Shown: positions 30,354-39,439 of the stretch, one piece after another
Layout: each line of letters begins with the position of its first letter
Position numbering within the stretch: the first letter of the stretch is position 1
Origin: Granulibacter bethesdensis
Lineage (GTDB): Bacteria; Pseudomonadota; Alphaproteobacteria; Acetobacterales; Acetobacteraceae
Assembly (NCBI RefSeq): GCF_001889545.1
Contig: NZ_CP018194.1
Coordinates: 1,338,501 to 1,402,500, forward strand
Direction of reading: 5' to 3'
Length of the DNA stretch: 64,000 nt
Program-made: the position numbers and the translations under genes
Notes under the pieces: model-generated
What the model was told of the DNA's origin: nothing
The model's database searches: none
The model's input: the letters and a program-made list of their open reading frames with translations, nothing else

Positions 30354-30830
30354 ATGCCGATCCCTTTTCTTCCCAGTGAGCCCGTCGACAGTACTGCCCA
30401 TATGGTCCAGATTGCGCTGACGCCGATTTTTCTTCTGAACGGTGTCGGCACGCTTCTGAATGTTTTCAACACGCGTTTGGCCCGTGTCTCAGACCATAAT
30501 CAACGTCTGTCGGAGATGAGGCGTGATCCAGCCTGTCCGATTGACAAGACAATCCTTGAAATCCACCGTCATCGCCTTCGCTGGCGGCTGCGTGCACTGG
30601 ATGCGGCGATTGCCCTGACGGCCAGTGCAGGGGCAGCGACCTGCAGCACTGCCTTTATTCTGTTTCTGGGCAGCCTGCATGACAGTGTCATTGCGTTATG
30701 GCTGGAACTGTCTTTCGGGGCAGCACTGATCTGTGTGATTCTGGCACTGATGTCGTTTTTTGCGGATACGATGCTGGCATGGCATGGTTTACGGCGGGAA
30801 GGGCCACTGCCTGATACGGTTTCCAAATAG
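30354..30830 (+). CDS. DUF2721 membrane protein
   Basis: This 158-aa protein contains the DUF2721 pattern ALTPIFLLNGVGTLLNVFNT then RLARVSDHNQRL near the N-terminus. It has three likely membrane spans (about 20-38, 82-105, 115-140). A short cytoplasmic helix, rich in Arg and His (EIHRHRLRWRLRALD), lies between the first two. The function of the family is not established. It follows the FkbM pair by 20 bp and converges on nhaA, with 11 bp between stops. Confidence 0.85.
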   Translation: MPIPFLPSEPVDSTAHMVQIALTPIFLLNGVGTLLNVFNTRLARVSDHNQRLSEMRRDPACPIDKTILEIHRHRLRWRLRALDAAIALTASAGAATCSTAFILFLGSLHDSVIALWLELSFGAALICVILALMSFFADTMLAWHGLRREGPLPDTVSK

Positions 30831-30841
30831 CCTGCCCTGGC

Positions 30842-31990
30842 TTATCTCTCTGTAACAGCAGGCCCACGCAGCAGTATGTAGCCGCATAATCCCGCCAGCA
30901 CGGAATCCGACAGGATTCCAAGCTTAATCTGGTTCACAGCCGCGGTGCCGGGAAACGCCAGAATGGCAATGAACAGGCTCATGGTAAAGCCGATGCCGCA
31001 GAGAAAAGCGATCCCGATTTTGTGCCTCCACGTGACAGAAGGCGGGAAACTGGTGCTGCCGGATAATTTGAGAATGCTGATAGCGCCCAGCACTCCCAAT
31101 GGCTTCCCCAGCAGCAACGCTACCCCTACCCCCAATGTCAGCGGCGACAACATTTGTCCCACTGTGACGCCATGAAGGCTGATCCCGGCATTGGCGAAAC
31201 CAAACAGAGGTAAAATCATAAACCGGACAGGCCATGACAGCATATGTTCCAGACGCATCAGTGGCGATGCCCCGTCATGTCCGGCCGGGATCAGCAGCGC
31301 CAGCACCACACCCGCAACAGTAGGGTGAATGCCGCTTTTCAGAGTTAGCCACCAGAGCGGTATTCCAGCCAGCAGATAGGGAAACAGCGTCTGGCCCCCC
31401 TGCCGGTTCAGCATCACTAACAGTGCGATAATCGCCATGGCCCCTGCCCCCGGCAGCAAGGACAGAGTCCCTGTATAAAACAGGGCGATCACGATCACGG
31501 CCCCCAGATCATCAACAATCGCCAGGGCTGTCAGAAAGACTTTCAGAACGCCCGGCACGCGCGATCCTGCCAGCGCCAGCACACCAAGGGCAAAAGCAAT
31601 ATCGGTGGCTGTCGGAATGGCCCATCCGCGCAAGGCTTCCCCATGATGATTGAAGGCAACGTAGATGGTTGCTGGAACCACCATGCCACCAAGGGCTGCA
31701 ACGCCGGGAAGAAGACGTTGTGACCAGTGCGAAAGATGCCCGGACAGGATTTCCCGCTTTATCTCCAGCCCGGCAAGCAGGAAAAACAGCGCCATCAGTG
31801 CATCATTGATCCAGTCCCGCACAGTCAGCGGGCCGGTTTCGATATTCAGCCAGTGTTCATAGGAAGTCTGCCAGCCGCTATTGGCGCACAGCATGCCGAT
31901 GGCTGAGGCTGCCATCAGCATAACACCGGCAGCCGCTTCGTGGCTGAAAAGGGCTGAAGCAAGGAGGCGGGCACGATGACGATTTTGCAC
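30842..31990 (-). CDS. nhaA: Na+/H+ antiporter NhaA
   Basis: This 382-aa inner-membrane protein exports sodium in exchange for protons. The GTG start is at 31990. Family signatures include NDALMALFFLLAGLEIKREI, AIPTATDIAFALGVLALAG and LTALAIVDDLGAVIVIALFY, with the paired aspartates of the ion site in the last. It has about 12 membrane segments. It looks complete. An imperfect inverted repeat lies about 60 bp upstream, a possible regulator or structured-leader site. The gene is a single transcription unit. Confidence 0.96.
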   Translation of the reverse strand: MQNRHRARLLASALFSHEAAAGVMLMAASAIGMLCANSGWQTSYEHWLNIETGPLTVRDWINDALMALFFLLAGLEIKREILSGHLSHWSQRLLPGVAALGGMVVPATIYVAFNHHGEALRGWAIPTATDIAFALGVLALAGSRVPGVLKVFLTALAIVDDLGAVIVIALFYTGTLSLLPGAGAMAIIALLVMLNRQGGQTLFPYLLAGIPLWWLTLKSGIHPTVAGVVLALLIPAGHDGASPLMRLEHMLSWPVRFMILPLFGFANAGISLHGVTVGQMLSPLTLGVGVALLLGKPLGVLGAISILKLSGSTSFPPSVTWRHKIGIAFLCGIGFTMSLFIAILAFPGTAAVNQIKLGILSDSVLAGLCGYILLRGPAVTER

Positions 31991-32050
31991 GTCTTTTCGT
32001 TAGCATGGAGTTTGTCTTGTCAGGAAGCGCCTCTGTTGCCCAAACAGCAA

Positions 32051-32094
32051 TATATTGCATAAAGCGTGATTTTGATTGCCTTTTATGCATATAA
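32051..32094. repeat. Imperfect inverted repeat upstream of nhaA
   Basis: TATATTGCATAAAG (32051-32064) and CTTTTATGCATATA (32080-32093) are near-complementary with a single-base slip in each arm. The region is AT-rich and lies between nhaA and the ABC gene. It may be an operator or leader hairpin of nhaA. Confidence 0.35.
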
Positions 32095-32240
32095 AAAATC
32101 ATAAAAAGCATAAGTGTTTTACCCATTATCTCGAATGGCGTCTGCCTGCCATAAACAGCCCTTCCCCCCTCTTGCGTCCCTGCGGAGTTTCCCCAATCAA
32201 ATTCCACTCAGGGAGAAAAACGCCGGGGAGATAATCGGCA

Positions 32241-32984
32241 TTGGGCGCGTTAATAGAAATCGAGCGGCTGACAAAGCGGTTCGGAACCTTCACAGCCGTC
32301 GATGATGTCTCATTTACGGTCAAAAAAGGCGAAGTTCTGGGTTTTCTGGGACCGAACGGGGCCGGAAAATCTACGACCATGAAGATGGTATCGGGGTTTA
32401 TGACCCCGGATATCGGCACCGCCAGAATCGGTGGTCACGATGTTCGCCATGATACGATCGCTGCACAGAAACTTCTGGGGTTTCTGCCGGAAGGCGCCCC
32501 CAGCTACCCGGAAATGACGGTTCAGGCTTTTCTGCGCTTCATTGCCACGATACGTGGACTGGACGGCGCGGAGGCGCTCAATCGTATTGCCGAAGCCATG
32601 GAGCGCACACAGCTTCAGGGGGTGCGGCTGCAACCTATCGAAACTTTGTCAAAAGGGTTTCGACGGCGTGTCGGTCTGGCGCAGACTCTGCTGGTTGATC
32701 CTCCTGCCCTTGTGCTCGACGAGCCGACGGACGGCCTTGATCCAAACCAGAAGCATGAAATCCGCTCTCTGATTGCGGAAATGGCACCTCGCAAGGCCAT
32801 CATCATCAGCACTCATATTCTGGAAGAGGTCGAGGCGATCTGCACAAGGGCGATTGTCATCGCCCATGGACGCATCATCGCGGATGAAACGCCTGCGGCT
32901 CTGGCAGAACGCCATCCATCGCGCAAACTCGACGATGTCTTCCGGACCCTGACCCAAACTCCGGACAGGGAGCGCATGATATGA
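32241..32984 (+). CDS. ABC transporter ATP-binding protein (ABC-2 / GldA-like)
   Basis: This 247-aa ATPase starts at TTG 32241 with GGGGAG 10 nt upstream. It has Walker A GPNGAGKSTT, a signature LSKGFRRRVGLAQTL, Walker B ALVLDEPTDGLDP and the switch histidine in IIISTHILEEVE. The signature is LSKGF rather than LSGGQ, common in ABC-2 export ATPases. It is coupled to the permease gene by an ATGA overlap. Together with the next three genes it makes an export-like or motility-like module whose substrate is unknown. Confidence 0.92.
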   Translation: MGALIEIERLTKRFGTFTAVDDVSFTVKKGEVLGFLGPNGAGKSTTMKMVSGFMTPDIGTARIGGHDVRHDTIAAQKLLGFLPEGAPSYPEMTVQAFLRFIATIRGLDGAEALNRIAEAMERTQLQGVRLQPIETLSKGFRRRVGLAQTLLVDPPALVLDEPTDGLDPNQKHEIRSLIAEMAPRKAIIISTHILEEVEAICTRAIVIAHGRIIADETPAALAERHPSRKLDDVFRTLTQTPDRERMI

Positions 32985-33712
32985 GAACCATCCTGACCAT
33001 CGCCCGGCGGGAACTGGCCGGTTACTTTGCCACGCCGGTCGCTGTGGTGTTCATCGTCATTTTTCTGCTGTTGCAGGGCATTCTGACCTTCAATCTGGGT
33101 GATTTTTTCAACCGCAACCAGGCTGATCTGGTCGTTTTCTTCCAGTTCATCCCGTGGGTGTTTCTGCTGCTGGTCCCGGCAATCACCATGCGTCTCTGGG
33201 CGGAAGAAAGGCGTCTTGGCACCATTGAGCTGCTGCTGACCCTGCCAATCCGGCAGTCAGAGGCCGTCATCGGCAAGTTTCTGGCCGCCTGGGCGTTTTG
33301 CGGGATCGCGCTTGCGCTGACCTTTCCCTTCGTCATCACCGTGAATTATCTGGGGGAGCCGGATAATGGCGTCATTGCTTCCGGCTATCTGGGCGCCATG
33401 CTGGTGGCGGGGGCATTCCTGTCGATCGGGGCTTCCGTCTCAGCCGTGACCAAAAATCAGGTGATTGCCTTTGTGCTGGGGGTCGCGGTGTGCCTGCTGT
33501 TTGCGCTCGCTTCCTATTCCGCCGTCAATGATTTCCTCAGCCAGACGGTGCCCTCCATCGTGCCGCTGATCCGCCGTTTCAGTGTCGTGGACAGGTTTCT
33601 GGATTTCTCACGGGGTGTCATCTCCGTGCGCGATCTGGTGTTTTTTGCCTCGTTCATTGGATTTTTCCTGTTCCTGAATACGGTCATTCTTGAGCACAAG
33701 AAGGCGGCATGA
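32981..33712 (+). CDS. ABC-2 type transporter permease
   Basis: This 243-aa membrane protein has six likely spans: VAVVFIVIFLLLQGILTF, VVFFQFIPWVFLLLVPAI, FLAAWAFCGIALALTFPFVI, LGAMLVAGAFLSIGASVSAV, VIAFVLGVAVCLLFALASYS and LVFFASFIGFFLFLNTVIL. The cytoplasmic block MRLWAEERRLGTIELLLTLP matches the conserved loop of GldF/NosY-like permeases. It forms the channel for the ATPase encoded upstream. The gene overlaps that ATPase gene by 4 bp and is 1 bp from the GldG-like gene. Confidence 0.9.
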   Translation: MRTILTIARRELAGYFATPVAVVFIVIFLLLQGILTFNLGDFFNRNQADLVVFFQFIPWVFLLLVPAITMRLWAEERRLGTIELLLTLPIRQSEAVIGKFLAAWAFCGIALALTFPFVITVNYLGEPDNGVIASGYLGAMLVAGAFLSIGASVSAVTKNQVIAFVLGVAVCLLFALASYSAVNDFLSQTVPSIVPLIRRFSVVDRFLDFSRGVISVRDLVFFASFIGFFLFLNTVILEHKKAA

Positions 33713-33713
33713 G

Positions 33714-35684
33714 ATGAGCGACCTGAAGACAGCCGCCCGGATGCCGGGCGGCACCCAAAGTCATGCCCCGCAGGGCAGACAGCGTATCTGGCCCTCCGTG
33801 CTGGGAGTGGTATCGGTCGCCGGTCTGCTGATCGGGGCCAATATGCTGGTCGATGCCAGATTGCCGCAGGCGCAATGGGATGTAACCAGCAACCGCATCT
33901 ATACCCTGTCGGACAGCACTGTTTCTGTGCTTTCCCATCTGCAGTCACCGATTACGCTGAAGTTTTTCTATTCTCCACCTCTGGGCGCACGGGTGCCGAA
34001 ATACGGTTCATATGCCGATCGCGTGCGGGAGATGCTGGAGCAATACAAGCGGCTTTCGCACGGGATGCTCTCCATCGAGTTCTATAATCCGGAGCCATTC
34101 AGCGAAACCGAGGATCGCGCCATCGGCAATGGCTTGCAGGGCGTGCCGCTCGATCAGAGTGGAGAGCAGGTCTATTTCGGTCTGGTTGGTTTGAACCGGC
34201 TGGATGGTCGCAAGATCATCCCGTTCTTCCAGCCGGACCGGGAGCGGTTTCTGGAATATGATCTGACCCGTCTGATCTATGATCTGACTGACCCGCAGAA
34301 GCCTGTCGTCGGACTTCTGACCGATTTGCCGATCATGGGCAGCGGTCAATCTCTGGTCTCGACCCGGCGCATGGGGCCGATGAAGCCATGGGCCATCATC
34401 AATACACTGAAAGAAGTTGCTGATCTAAGGCCTGTCCCCGTTTCGGCCCAATGGATTGATCCGGCGATCAAGACGCTGATCGTGGTGCATCCGCAGCATT
34501 TGTCCGAAGCGATGCAATATGCGATCGACCAGTTCATTATGCGCGGCGGCAAATTGCTGCTGGCGATTGATCCCGACAGTGAAACACAGGCTTTGCTGCC
34601 GCCTGACCCTGCGCAGAAAAATCAGGAAGGCCTGCCGAGCTATGCGAGCAACCTGCCCAAGCTGCTTTCCAGTTGGGGCGTGCTGTATGACCCCGATACA
34701 GTGGTGCTGGATCCAAACGGCGCATGGCGCGTCCGTACGGAGGATATGAAAACAGGCTCCACCAATTATCTGGCCTGGTTTAATGACCGTGACGGGCTGA
34801 ACCGCAATGACCCGATCACCGCGGATCTGACACAGGTAACAGTGGCTGCGGCCGGTGCGCTTCGCAAAGCGCCGGATGCAAAAATCAGCTTCGAACCGCT
34901 GCTCTCCTCCAGCCCGGAAAGCGGATCGATCCCGTCCATCCGTACCTCTCATGATCCCGATCCGCAGCGTATTGCAGCGGAGTTCCATCCTTCCGGTGGC
35001 CCGCGCGTGCTGGCGGCCCGGATCAAGGGGCATCTGAAATCAGCTTTCTCCGGCAAACCTGATTCCGTGGCATCCCTGAAGGATCTGCCGGACTACGTGC
35101 CGGAGACGAAAGGGGATGCTGATATCGTCATCCTGTCCGATAGCGACATCTTTGCCGACCGTTTCTGGGTGCATGGCTCGGATTTCTTTGGCAAGGAAAC
35201 GCTTCAGCCCTTCAGCGATAACGGGATTTTCCTGTCCCGTATCGTCAGTGCCCTGACCGGAAACAAGGCGCTGGGCGGCATCGGAGGCAGCACCATTACC
35301 GTGCGGCCTTTCACGGTGGTGGAAACCATGAACCGCAACGCTCAGGGGCGGTTCCGGCAGGCTTCGCTGGCCCTGCAAACCCGCTTGCAGGCGGCTCAGG
35401 ACAAGCTGATAGCCCTGCGTCAGGGCCAGTCCGGCGACGGTGCTGCCATGGATGACGACGCCATCTCCGCTGCACAGGAAAAGGAAATCCAGGCGGCCCA
35501 GCAGGAAATTCAGGAGAGCAGAAAGAAGCTGCGTCTGGTCGAGCATGATCTGAGCAAGGATATCAGCACGCTGGAGACGCGCCTGCGCCTGCTGGATATC
35601 GGTGCCGTGCCGCTGGCGCTGATTGTCATTGCGCTGGGGATTGCCACCATCCGCCGCATCAGGCGTCAGAGGGCACGGAGATGA
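33714..35684 (+). CDS. GldG-like ABC auxiliary protein
   Basis: This 656-aa protein has an N-terminal membrane segment (WPSVLGVVSVAGLLIGANML), a large periplasmic domain and a C-terminal coiled coil (about 555-630, rich in Gln/Glu/Lys), followed by a second membrane segment (VPLALIVIALGIATIRRI). VTSNRIYTLSDSTVSVLSHL, then FYSPPLG and FYNPEPFSETEDRA, fit the GldG/ABC-type uncharacterised family (PF09822-like). The GldG name comes from Bacteroidetes gliding, but relatives occur widely with ABC-2 ATPases, also in non-gliders. The function here is unknown; a cell-envelope role is likely. Confidence 0.85.
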   Translation: MSDLKTAARMPGGTQSHAPQGRQRIWPSVLGVVSVAGLLIGANMLVDARLPQAQWDVTSNRIYTLSDSTVSVLSHLQSPITLKFFYSPPLGARVPKYGSYADRVREMLEQYKRLSHGMLSIEFYNPEPFSETEDRAIGNGLQGVPLDQSGEQVYFGLVGLNRLDGRKIIPFFQPDRERFLEYDLTRLIYDLTDPQKPVVGLLTDLPIMGSGQSLVSTRRMGPMKPWAIINTLKEVADLRPVPVSAQWIDPAIKTLIVVHPQHLSEAMQYAIDQFIMRGGKLLLAIDPDSETQALLPPDPAQKNQEGLPSYASNLPKLLSSWGVLYDPDTVVLDPNGAWRVRTEDMKTGSTNYLAWFNDRDGLNRNDPITADLTQVTVAAAGALRKAPDAKISFEPLLSSSPESGSIPSIRTSHDPDPQRIAAEFHPSGGPRVLAARIKGHLKSAFSGKPDSVASLKDLPDYVPETKGDADIVILSDSDIFADRFWVHGSDFFGKETLQPFSDNGIFLSRIVSALTGNKALGGIGGSTITVRPFTVVETMNRNAQGRFRQASLALQTRLQAAQDKLIALRQGQSGDGAAMDDDAISAAQEKEIQAAQQEIQESRKKLRLVEHDLSKDISTLETRLRLLDIGAVPLALIVIALGIATIRRIRRQRARR

Positions 35685-35751
35685 GGACAAACTCTTTCAT
35701 GTCCCTGCCCTGCCTTCTCCTGAAACGACCGTTTATTCGGAGGAACGCGCC

Positions 35752-36924
35752 ATGACGCCGCGCTCATCCCTTCTTCTGGCCGGTGCTGCTGTGCTTGCTC
35801 TGGCGGGCGGATGGTATTTCGGCCCGCATGCCGTCAGTCTGACGGCTGTCGCGGTGCATCAGGGGGAAGCTGCCTTTCCGGCCCTGATGGATAAAAACCG
35901 TCTGGACAGCATCCAGACCATCACCATTTCCCAGTTTGGTCAGAGCGTGACGCTGGTCAAAACGCCAGATCATGGCTGGACCGTGCCTCAACTGGGCGGC
36001 TATGTCGCCCGGCCTGCGAAAATCAGGGGATTGCTGAATACGCTGGTCAGTCTGCGGCTGAATGAGCCGAGGACCAATCATCCCGCGGAATATCCGCTTC
36101 TGGGTGTGGCGACGCCCGATCCGTCCAAACCGGTCAAATCCGATGCGACGGTCATTCGCTTGCAGGATGGCAAAGGCGGTCTGGTCGGAGAACTGATCAT
36201 CGGCCATCGCCAGAGCGCCGGGGATATCGAGGGCGTTGTCCAGCAGACGGACAGCACGAATGCACCCGCCACTACCCGTGGCACCTATATCCGCCGTCAT
36301 GGTGATGCCTATGCATGGCTGACCAGAGATGCACTGGAGTTCAGCAACGATCCGCAGGACTGGATCGATCCGGTGATTATCAGCATCAATGCGGCGAGGC
36401 TGGATCGGGTGCATATCACGCGACCGGACTCGGCGCATGAACCGGCGCTGACCCTCAGCCGGAAAGGTGACATGTTCAGGCTGACGGAACCGGCGGATGC
36501 ACCGCGTACCGACAGCCACGCGGTGGCCGATACGCTTCAGGCGTTGAGTGATCTCGAATTCACCCACGTCAAACCGGCTGCTGCAATCAGCGGAACGCCG
36601 GAGGCTCAATCCATATTCGAAACACAGGATGGGCTGACCGTCATCGTCAATCAGATCAAGGTTGATGACGAGACATGGCTGACATTCTCGGCCAAGGCAG
36701 CGCCGGGCAGCGAGGCCATCGCCAACGCCATGAACAAGGCGGTCGGTCCATGGGCTTTCCAGGTGCAGGATTATAAGGAACGAGCCCTGTTTCCCACGCT
36801 GCAACTGCTGAAATCGGTGGAGCATATTCCGTCTGGCTCTGGCGGCGAGTCAGAGATGCCGGCAGGTATGCCAATGCCGAATGCCGGCCCCCGTGCAGTC
36901 CCCCCTGTTTCTGGCGGACCATGA
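35752..36924 (+). CDS. DUF4340 domain protein of the ABC/Gld module
   Basis: This 390-aa protein starts at ATG 35752 behind a CGGAGGAA site. It has an N-terminal membrane anchor (SSLLLAGAAVLALAGGWYFG) and a periplasmic DUF4340 region. That region includes LVKTPDHGWTVPQLGGYVAR, a repeat-like NTLVSLRLNEPRTNHPAEYP and a block TRDALEFSNDPQDWIDPVI. The C-terminus is rich in Pro, Met and Gly. DUF4340 proteins recur next to GldFG-like ABC transporters and probably assist them. The last four bases overlap the Nudix start as ATGA. Confidence 0.82.
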   Translation: MTPRSSLLLAGAAVLALAGGWYFGPHAVSLTAVAVHQGEAAFPALMDKNRLDSIQTITISQFGQSVTLVKTPDHGWTVPQLGGYVARPAKIRGLLNTLVSLRLNEPRTNHPAEYPLLGVATPDPSKPVKSDATVIRLQDGKGGLVGELIIGHRQSAGDIEGVVQQTDSTNAPATTRGTYIRRHGDAYAWLTRDALEFSNDPQDWIDPVIISINAARLDRVHITRPDSAHEPALTLSRKGDMFRLTEPADAPRTDSHAVADTLQALSDLEFTHVKPAAAISGTPEAQSIFETQDGLTVIVNQIKVDDETWLTFSAKAAPGSEAIANAMNKAVGPWAFQVQDYKERALFPTLQLLKSVEHIPSGSGGESEMPAGMPMPNAGPRAVPPVSGGP

Positions 36925-37364
36925 CAGAGGACTGTCCCCGCCTCTATCCGGCGAGACCGCTGGTTGGTGTCGGGGTTGCAATCCTGCGTCCGGATGGGGC
37001 CGTGCTGCTGATCAGGCGGGGCAAGCCGCCTGCTGAGGGATGCTGGACCCTGCCCGGGGGTGCACAGCGTCTGGGCGAACGCGCCGAGGATGCTGCCCGC
37101 CGGGAGTTACAGGAAGAAACCGGTCTTGTGGTGGGGGAACTGTCTCTGGTTGCGCATGTGGACAGCATCACGCGGGATGAGGCCGGGCTGATCGCCTATC
37201 ACTACACGATCCTTGATTTTGCAGGTCTCCATCCGGGGGGAAATGTTTTCCCGGATGGAGACGTGGTTGCGGCAGACTGGGTGATGCCGGAAGCATTTGA
37301 TCGTCTGGGTGTCTGTGCCGACACCCGACATGTCATCGGCCTGGCGCGTCAGGCGCTGACCTGA
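36921..37364 (+). CDS. Nudix hydrolase
   Basis: This 147-aa protein carries a full Nudix box: GAQRLGERAEDAARREL, then QEETGL, giving G-x5-E-x7-R-E-L-x-E-E-x-G-L. It starts with YPARPLVGVGVAILRPDGAV and LLIRRGKPPAEGCWTLPGG. Such enzymes hydrolyse nucleoside diphosphate linked to another group; ADP-ribose or modified nucleotides are common. It overlaps the DUF4340 gene by 4 bp, so it is translated from the same mRNA, but a functional link is not evident. Confidence 0.92.
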   Translation: MTEDCPRLYPARPLVGVGVAILRPDGAVLLIRRGKPPAEGCWTLPGGAQRLGERAEDAARRELQEETGLVVGELSLVAHVDSITRDEAGLIAYHYTILDFAGLHPGGNVFPDGDVVAADWVMPEAFDRLGVCADTRHVIGLARQALT

Positions 37365-37492
37365 AACTCAACCGCAGGGCTGCTACCCACCTCTCGTGGT
37401 AGCGGGATAAGAACTGAACGCTCACATTACGCGCTGTAATAATTAAGGTTGAACGCGCCCCATCATCGTCTGCGGGGCATGGAGTATGGCCC

Positions 37493-38722
37493 GTGAGTGG
37501 ACAGATAACAGCACAGGCAACAACGCTGCCCGGTGGCAACACGACTGAAAACCGCAGCGAAGGAACCGTCTTTGCCATCCTGATTGCAATCAGCATCAGC
37601 CATATGCTGAACGACATGCTGCAATCGCTGCTGCCCGCTGTCTATCCGATCCTCAAAACCGAATTCAGCCTGCAATTCCGCGATATTGGCTTGCTGACCC
37701 TGACCTATCAGATGACAGGCTCCATTCTTCAGCCCCTGATCGGGCTTTATACGGATCGCAAGCCAAAGCCGTTTTCGCTGGCTTTCGGAATGGGATGCAC
37801 ACTGATCGGGCTCTATTGTCTGTCCATTGCCAGCGGGTTTACCGGATTGCTGTTGGGGGCTGCGATTATCGGTCTTGGCTCGTCGATTTTTCATCCTGAA
37901 AGCTCCCGTGTGGCACGGCTGGCTTCCGGTGGACGCCATGGCTTTGCGCAGTCCCTGTTTCAGGTTGGCGGGAATGCGGGGGCTGCCATTGGTCCCCTGC
38001 TGGCTGCCTTTATTGTGCTGCCGCACGGCCGCTACGCCATCGGCTGGTTCTGTGCCGCAGCGCTGCTTGGCGTTATCATCCTGACCGCTGTCGGGCGCTG
38101 GTACGGAGCAACACACCGTCAGAAAAAACATGCCGTCAGGCACGCTGTGCAGGCTCTCCCCCGGGCCAAAATCGCTCTGGCGATGACGGTGCTCTGTGCG
38201 CTGGTCTTCTCGAAATATTTCTACATGGCCAGCTTCACCAGCTATTACACCTTCTACCTGATCCATCATTTCGGCGTTTCGGTGCAGTCGGCTCAGCTTT
38301 ACCTGTTCCTGTTTCTGGGAGCGGTGGCCGCAGGAACATTCGCAGGTGGGCCAATCGGTGACAGGATCGGGCGGAAATATGTGATCTGGTTCTCCATCCT
38401 CGGCGTGTTGCCGTTCACACTCATTCTACCGCATGCCAGCCTGGCCTGGACTGCTATCCTGAGTGTTGCAATCGGCCTGATCCTGTCGTCGGCCTTCGCC
38501 GCCATCGTGGTCTATGGTCAGGAATTGTTACCGGGAAATGTTGGCGCGGTTGCCGGGCTGTTTTTCGGTCTGGCTTTCGGCATGGGCGGAATTGGCGCCG
38601 CTCTGCTGGGGTGGCTGGCGGACAAAACAAGCATCGAAACTGTCTATGGTCTCTGCGCCTGGCTGCCTGCTTTCGGCATCCTTGCGGTGTTTCTGCCTGA
38701 TCTGGAGCGGCGGAGGCATTAA
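37493..38722 (+). CDS. fsr: MFS efflux transporter of the Fsr (fosmidomycin resistance) type
   Basis: This 409-aa protein starts at GTG with GGAG upstream and has 12 membrane spans. The pattern ISISHMLNDMLQSLLPAVYP, LGSSIFHPESSRVARLASGG, FAQSLFQVGGNAGAAIGPLL and SFTSYYTFYLIHHFGVS closely fits Fsr, which exports fosmidomycin when overproduced; the native substrate is not known. The gene ends in a perfect hairpin whose loop contains the stop codon. It is a single gene, convergent to cytochrome b561. Confidence 0.92.
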   Translation: MSGQITAQATTLPGGNTTENRSEGTVFAILIAISISHMLNDMLQSLLPAVYPILKTEFSLQFRDIGLLTLTYQMTGSILQPLIGLYTDRKPKPFSLAFGMGCTLIGLYCLSIASGFTGLLLGAAIIGLGSSIFHPESSRVARLASGGRHGFAQSLFQVGGNAGAAIGPLLAAFIVLPHGRYAIGWFCAAALLGVIILTAVGRWYGATHRQKKHAVRHAVQALPRAKIALAMTVLCALVFSKYFYMASFTSYYTFYLIHHFGVSVQSAQLYLFLFLGAVAAGTFAGGPIGDRIGRKYVIWFSILGVLPFTLILPHASLAWTAILSVAIGLILSSAFAAIVVYGQELLPGNVGAVAGLFFGLAFGMGGIGAALLGWLADKTSIETVYGLCAWLPAFGILAVFLPDLERRRH

Positions 38723-38731
38723 GCCTCCGCC
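38709..38731. terminator. Perfect hairpin between fsr and cytochrome b561
   Basis: GGCGGAGGC and GCCTCCGCC form a perfect 9-bp stem around a 5-nt loop (ATTAA) that holds most of the fsr stop codon. It sits between two convergent genes, where a shared terminator is expected. No T-run follows on either strand, so termination efficiency is uncertain. Confidence 0.5.
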
Positions 38732-38741
38732 TGCAACAGGT

Positions 38742-39302
38742 TTACGGCAGCATACGCTGAAGCTCGGCTTCCTTGTCGATGAGATGATGCTTGAGGACCG
38801 CGCCGAAATGCAGCGCCAGCAGGCCATACAGCACATACCCGGCCCATAGATGCACTGAGCCGAACACAGCCCGCAGGGATAGCCGGAGATTGGTCTCCAG
38901 CGTATCAACCGGAGGAATCAACGGCAGATGCACCGTATTGAACCAGTAAAAAGGATGCGGTGCATCACCTTTCCATGCCGATTCATGGAGCCATCCTGAC
39001 AAAGGCAATGTCAGCATGACGAGGTAAAGCAGGCCGTGCACCGTATGAGCAGCGTATTTTTCCCAAGCCGGATAGTGGGCCGGAAAGGCCGGCGGCTTAT
39101 GACCCAGACGCCATAAAATACGTAGCAGGACCAGCCCCAACACGGTGATACCGATCGATTTATGGACGCCGAACACCTGTCCTAATGAGGATTCCGGCCA
39201 ATAATCCGCACTGAGCGCCAGACCGATATTTGTCAGGATCAGGGCCGCCACCACCCAGTGAAAAAAAATGGCCGTTCTTGAATATCTTTGAACCGTTTCC
39301 AT
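38742..39302 (-). CDS. Cytochrome b561
   Basis: This 186-aa membrane protein has four spans and haem-ligand histidines in YSRTAIFFHWVVAALILTNI, GVHKSIGITVLGLVLLR, YAAHTVHGLLYLVMLTLPLS and YGLLALHFGAVLKHHLI. It belongs to the bacterial b561 (CybB/YodB) group, which transfers electrons between ubiquinone and periplasmic acceptors such as superoxide. It could serve as an electron donor partner, but the orphan MsrP is 8 kb away and is normally served by MsrQ. Confidence 0.92.
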   Translation of the reverse strand: METVQRYSRTAIFFHWVVAALILTNIGLALSADYWPESSLGQVFGVHKSIGITVLGLVLLRILWRLGHKPPAFPAHYPAWEKYAAHTVHGLLYLVMLTLPLSGWLHESAWKGDAPHPFYWFNTVHLPLIPPVDTLETNLRLSLRAVFGSVHLWAGYVLYGLLALHFGAVLKHHLIDKEAELQRMLP

Positions 39303-39439
39303 CAGTCATTCCTCTCCGTCTTTATCGTTCCCAGCCCGAGACGCAGGATGGTTGCTGCTCCAGCAAAGAGCGAAACTGACGGAAAGAAAAGCTAAACTAT
39401 CGTCATGATTTCAGGATGGGATTATTTCACCCGACCTGG

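Noticed and set aside
37380-37405. Hairpin GCTACC...GTGGTAGC before fsr
   Set aside because: One mismatch or bulge and no T-run; too weak to list as a terminator or regulatory element.
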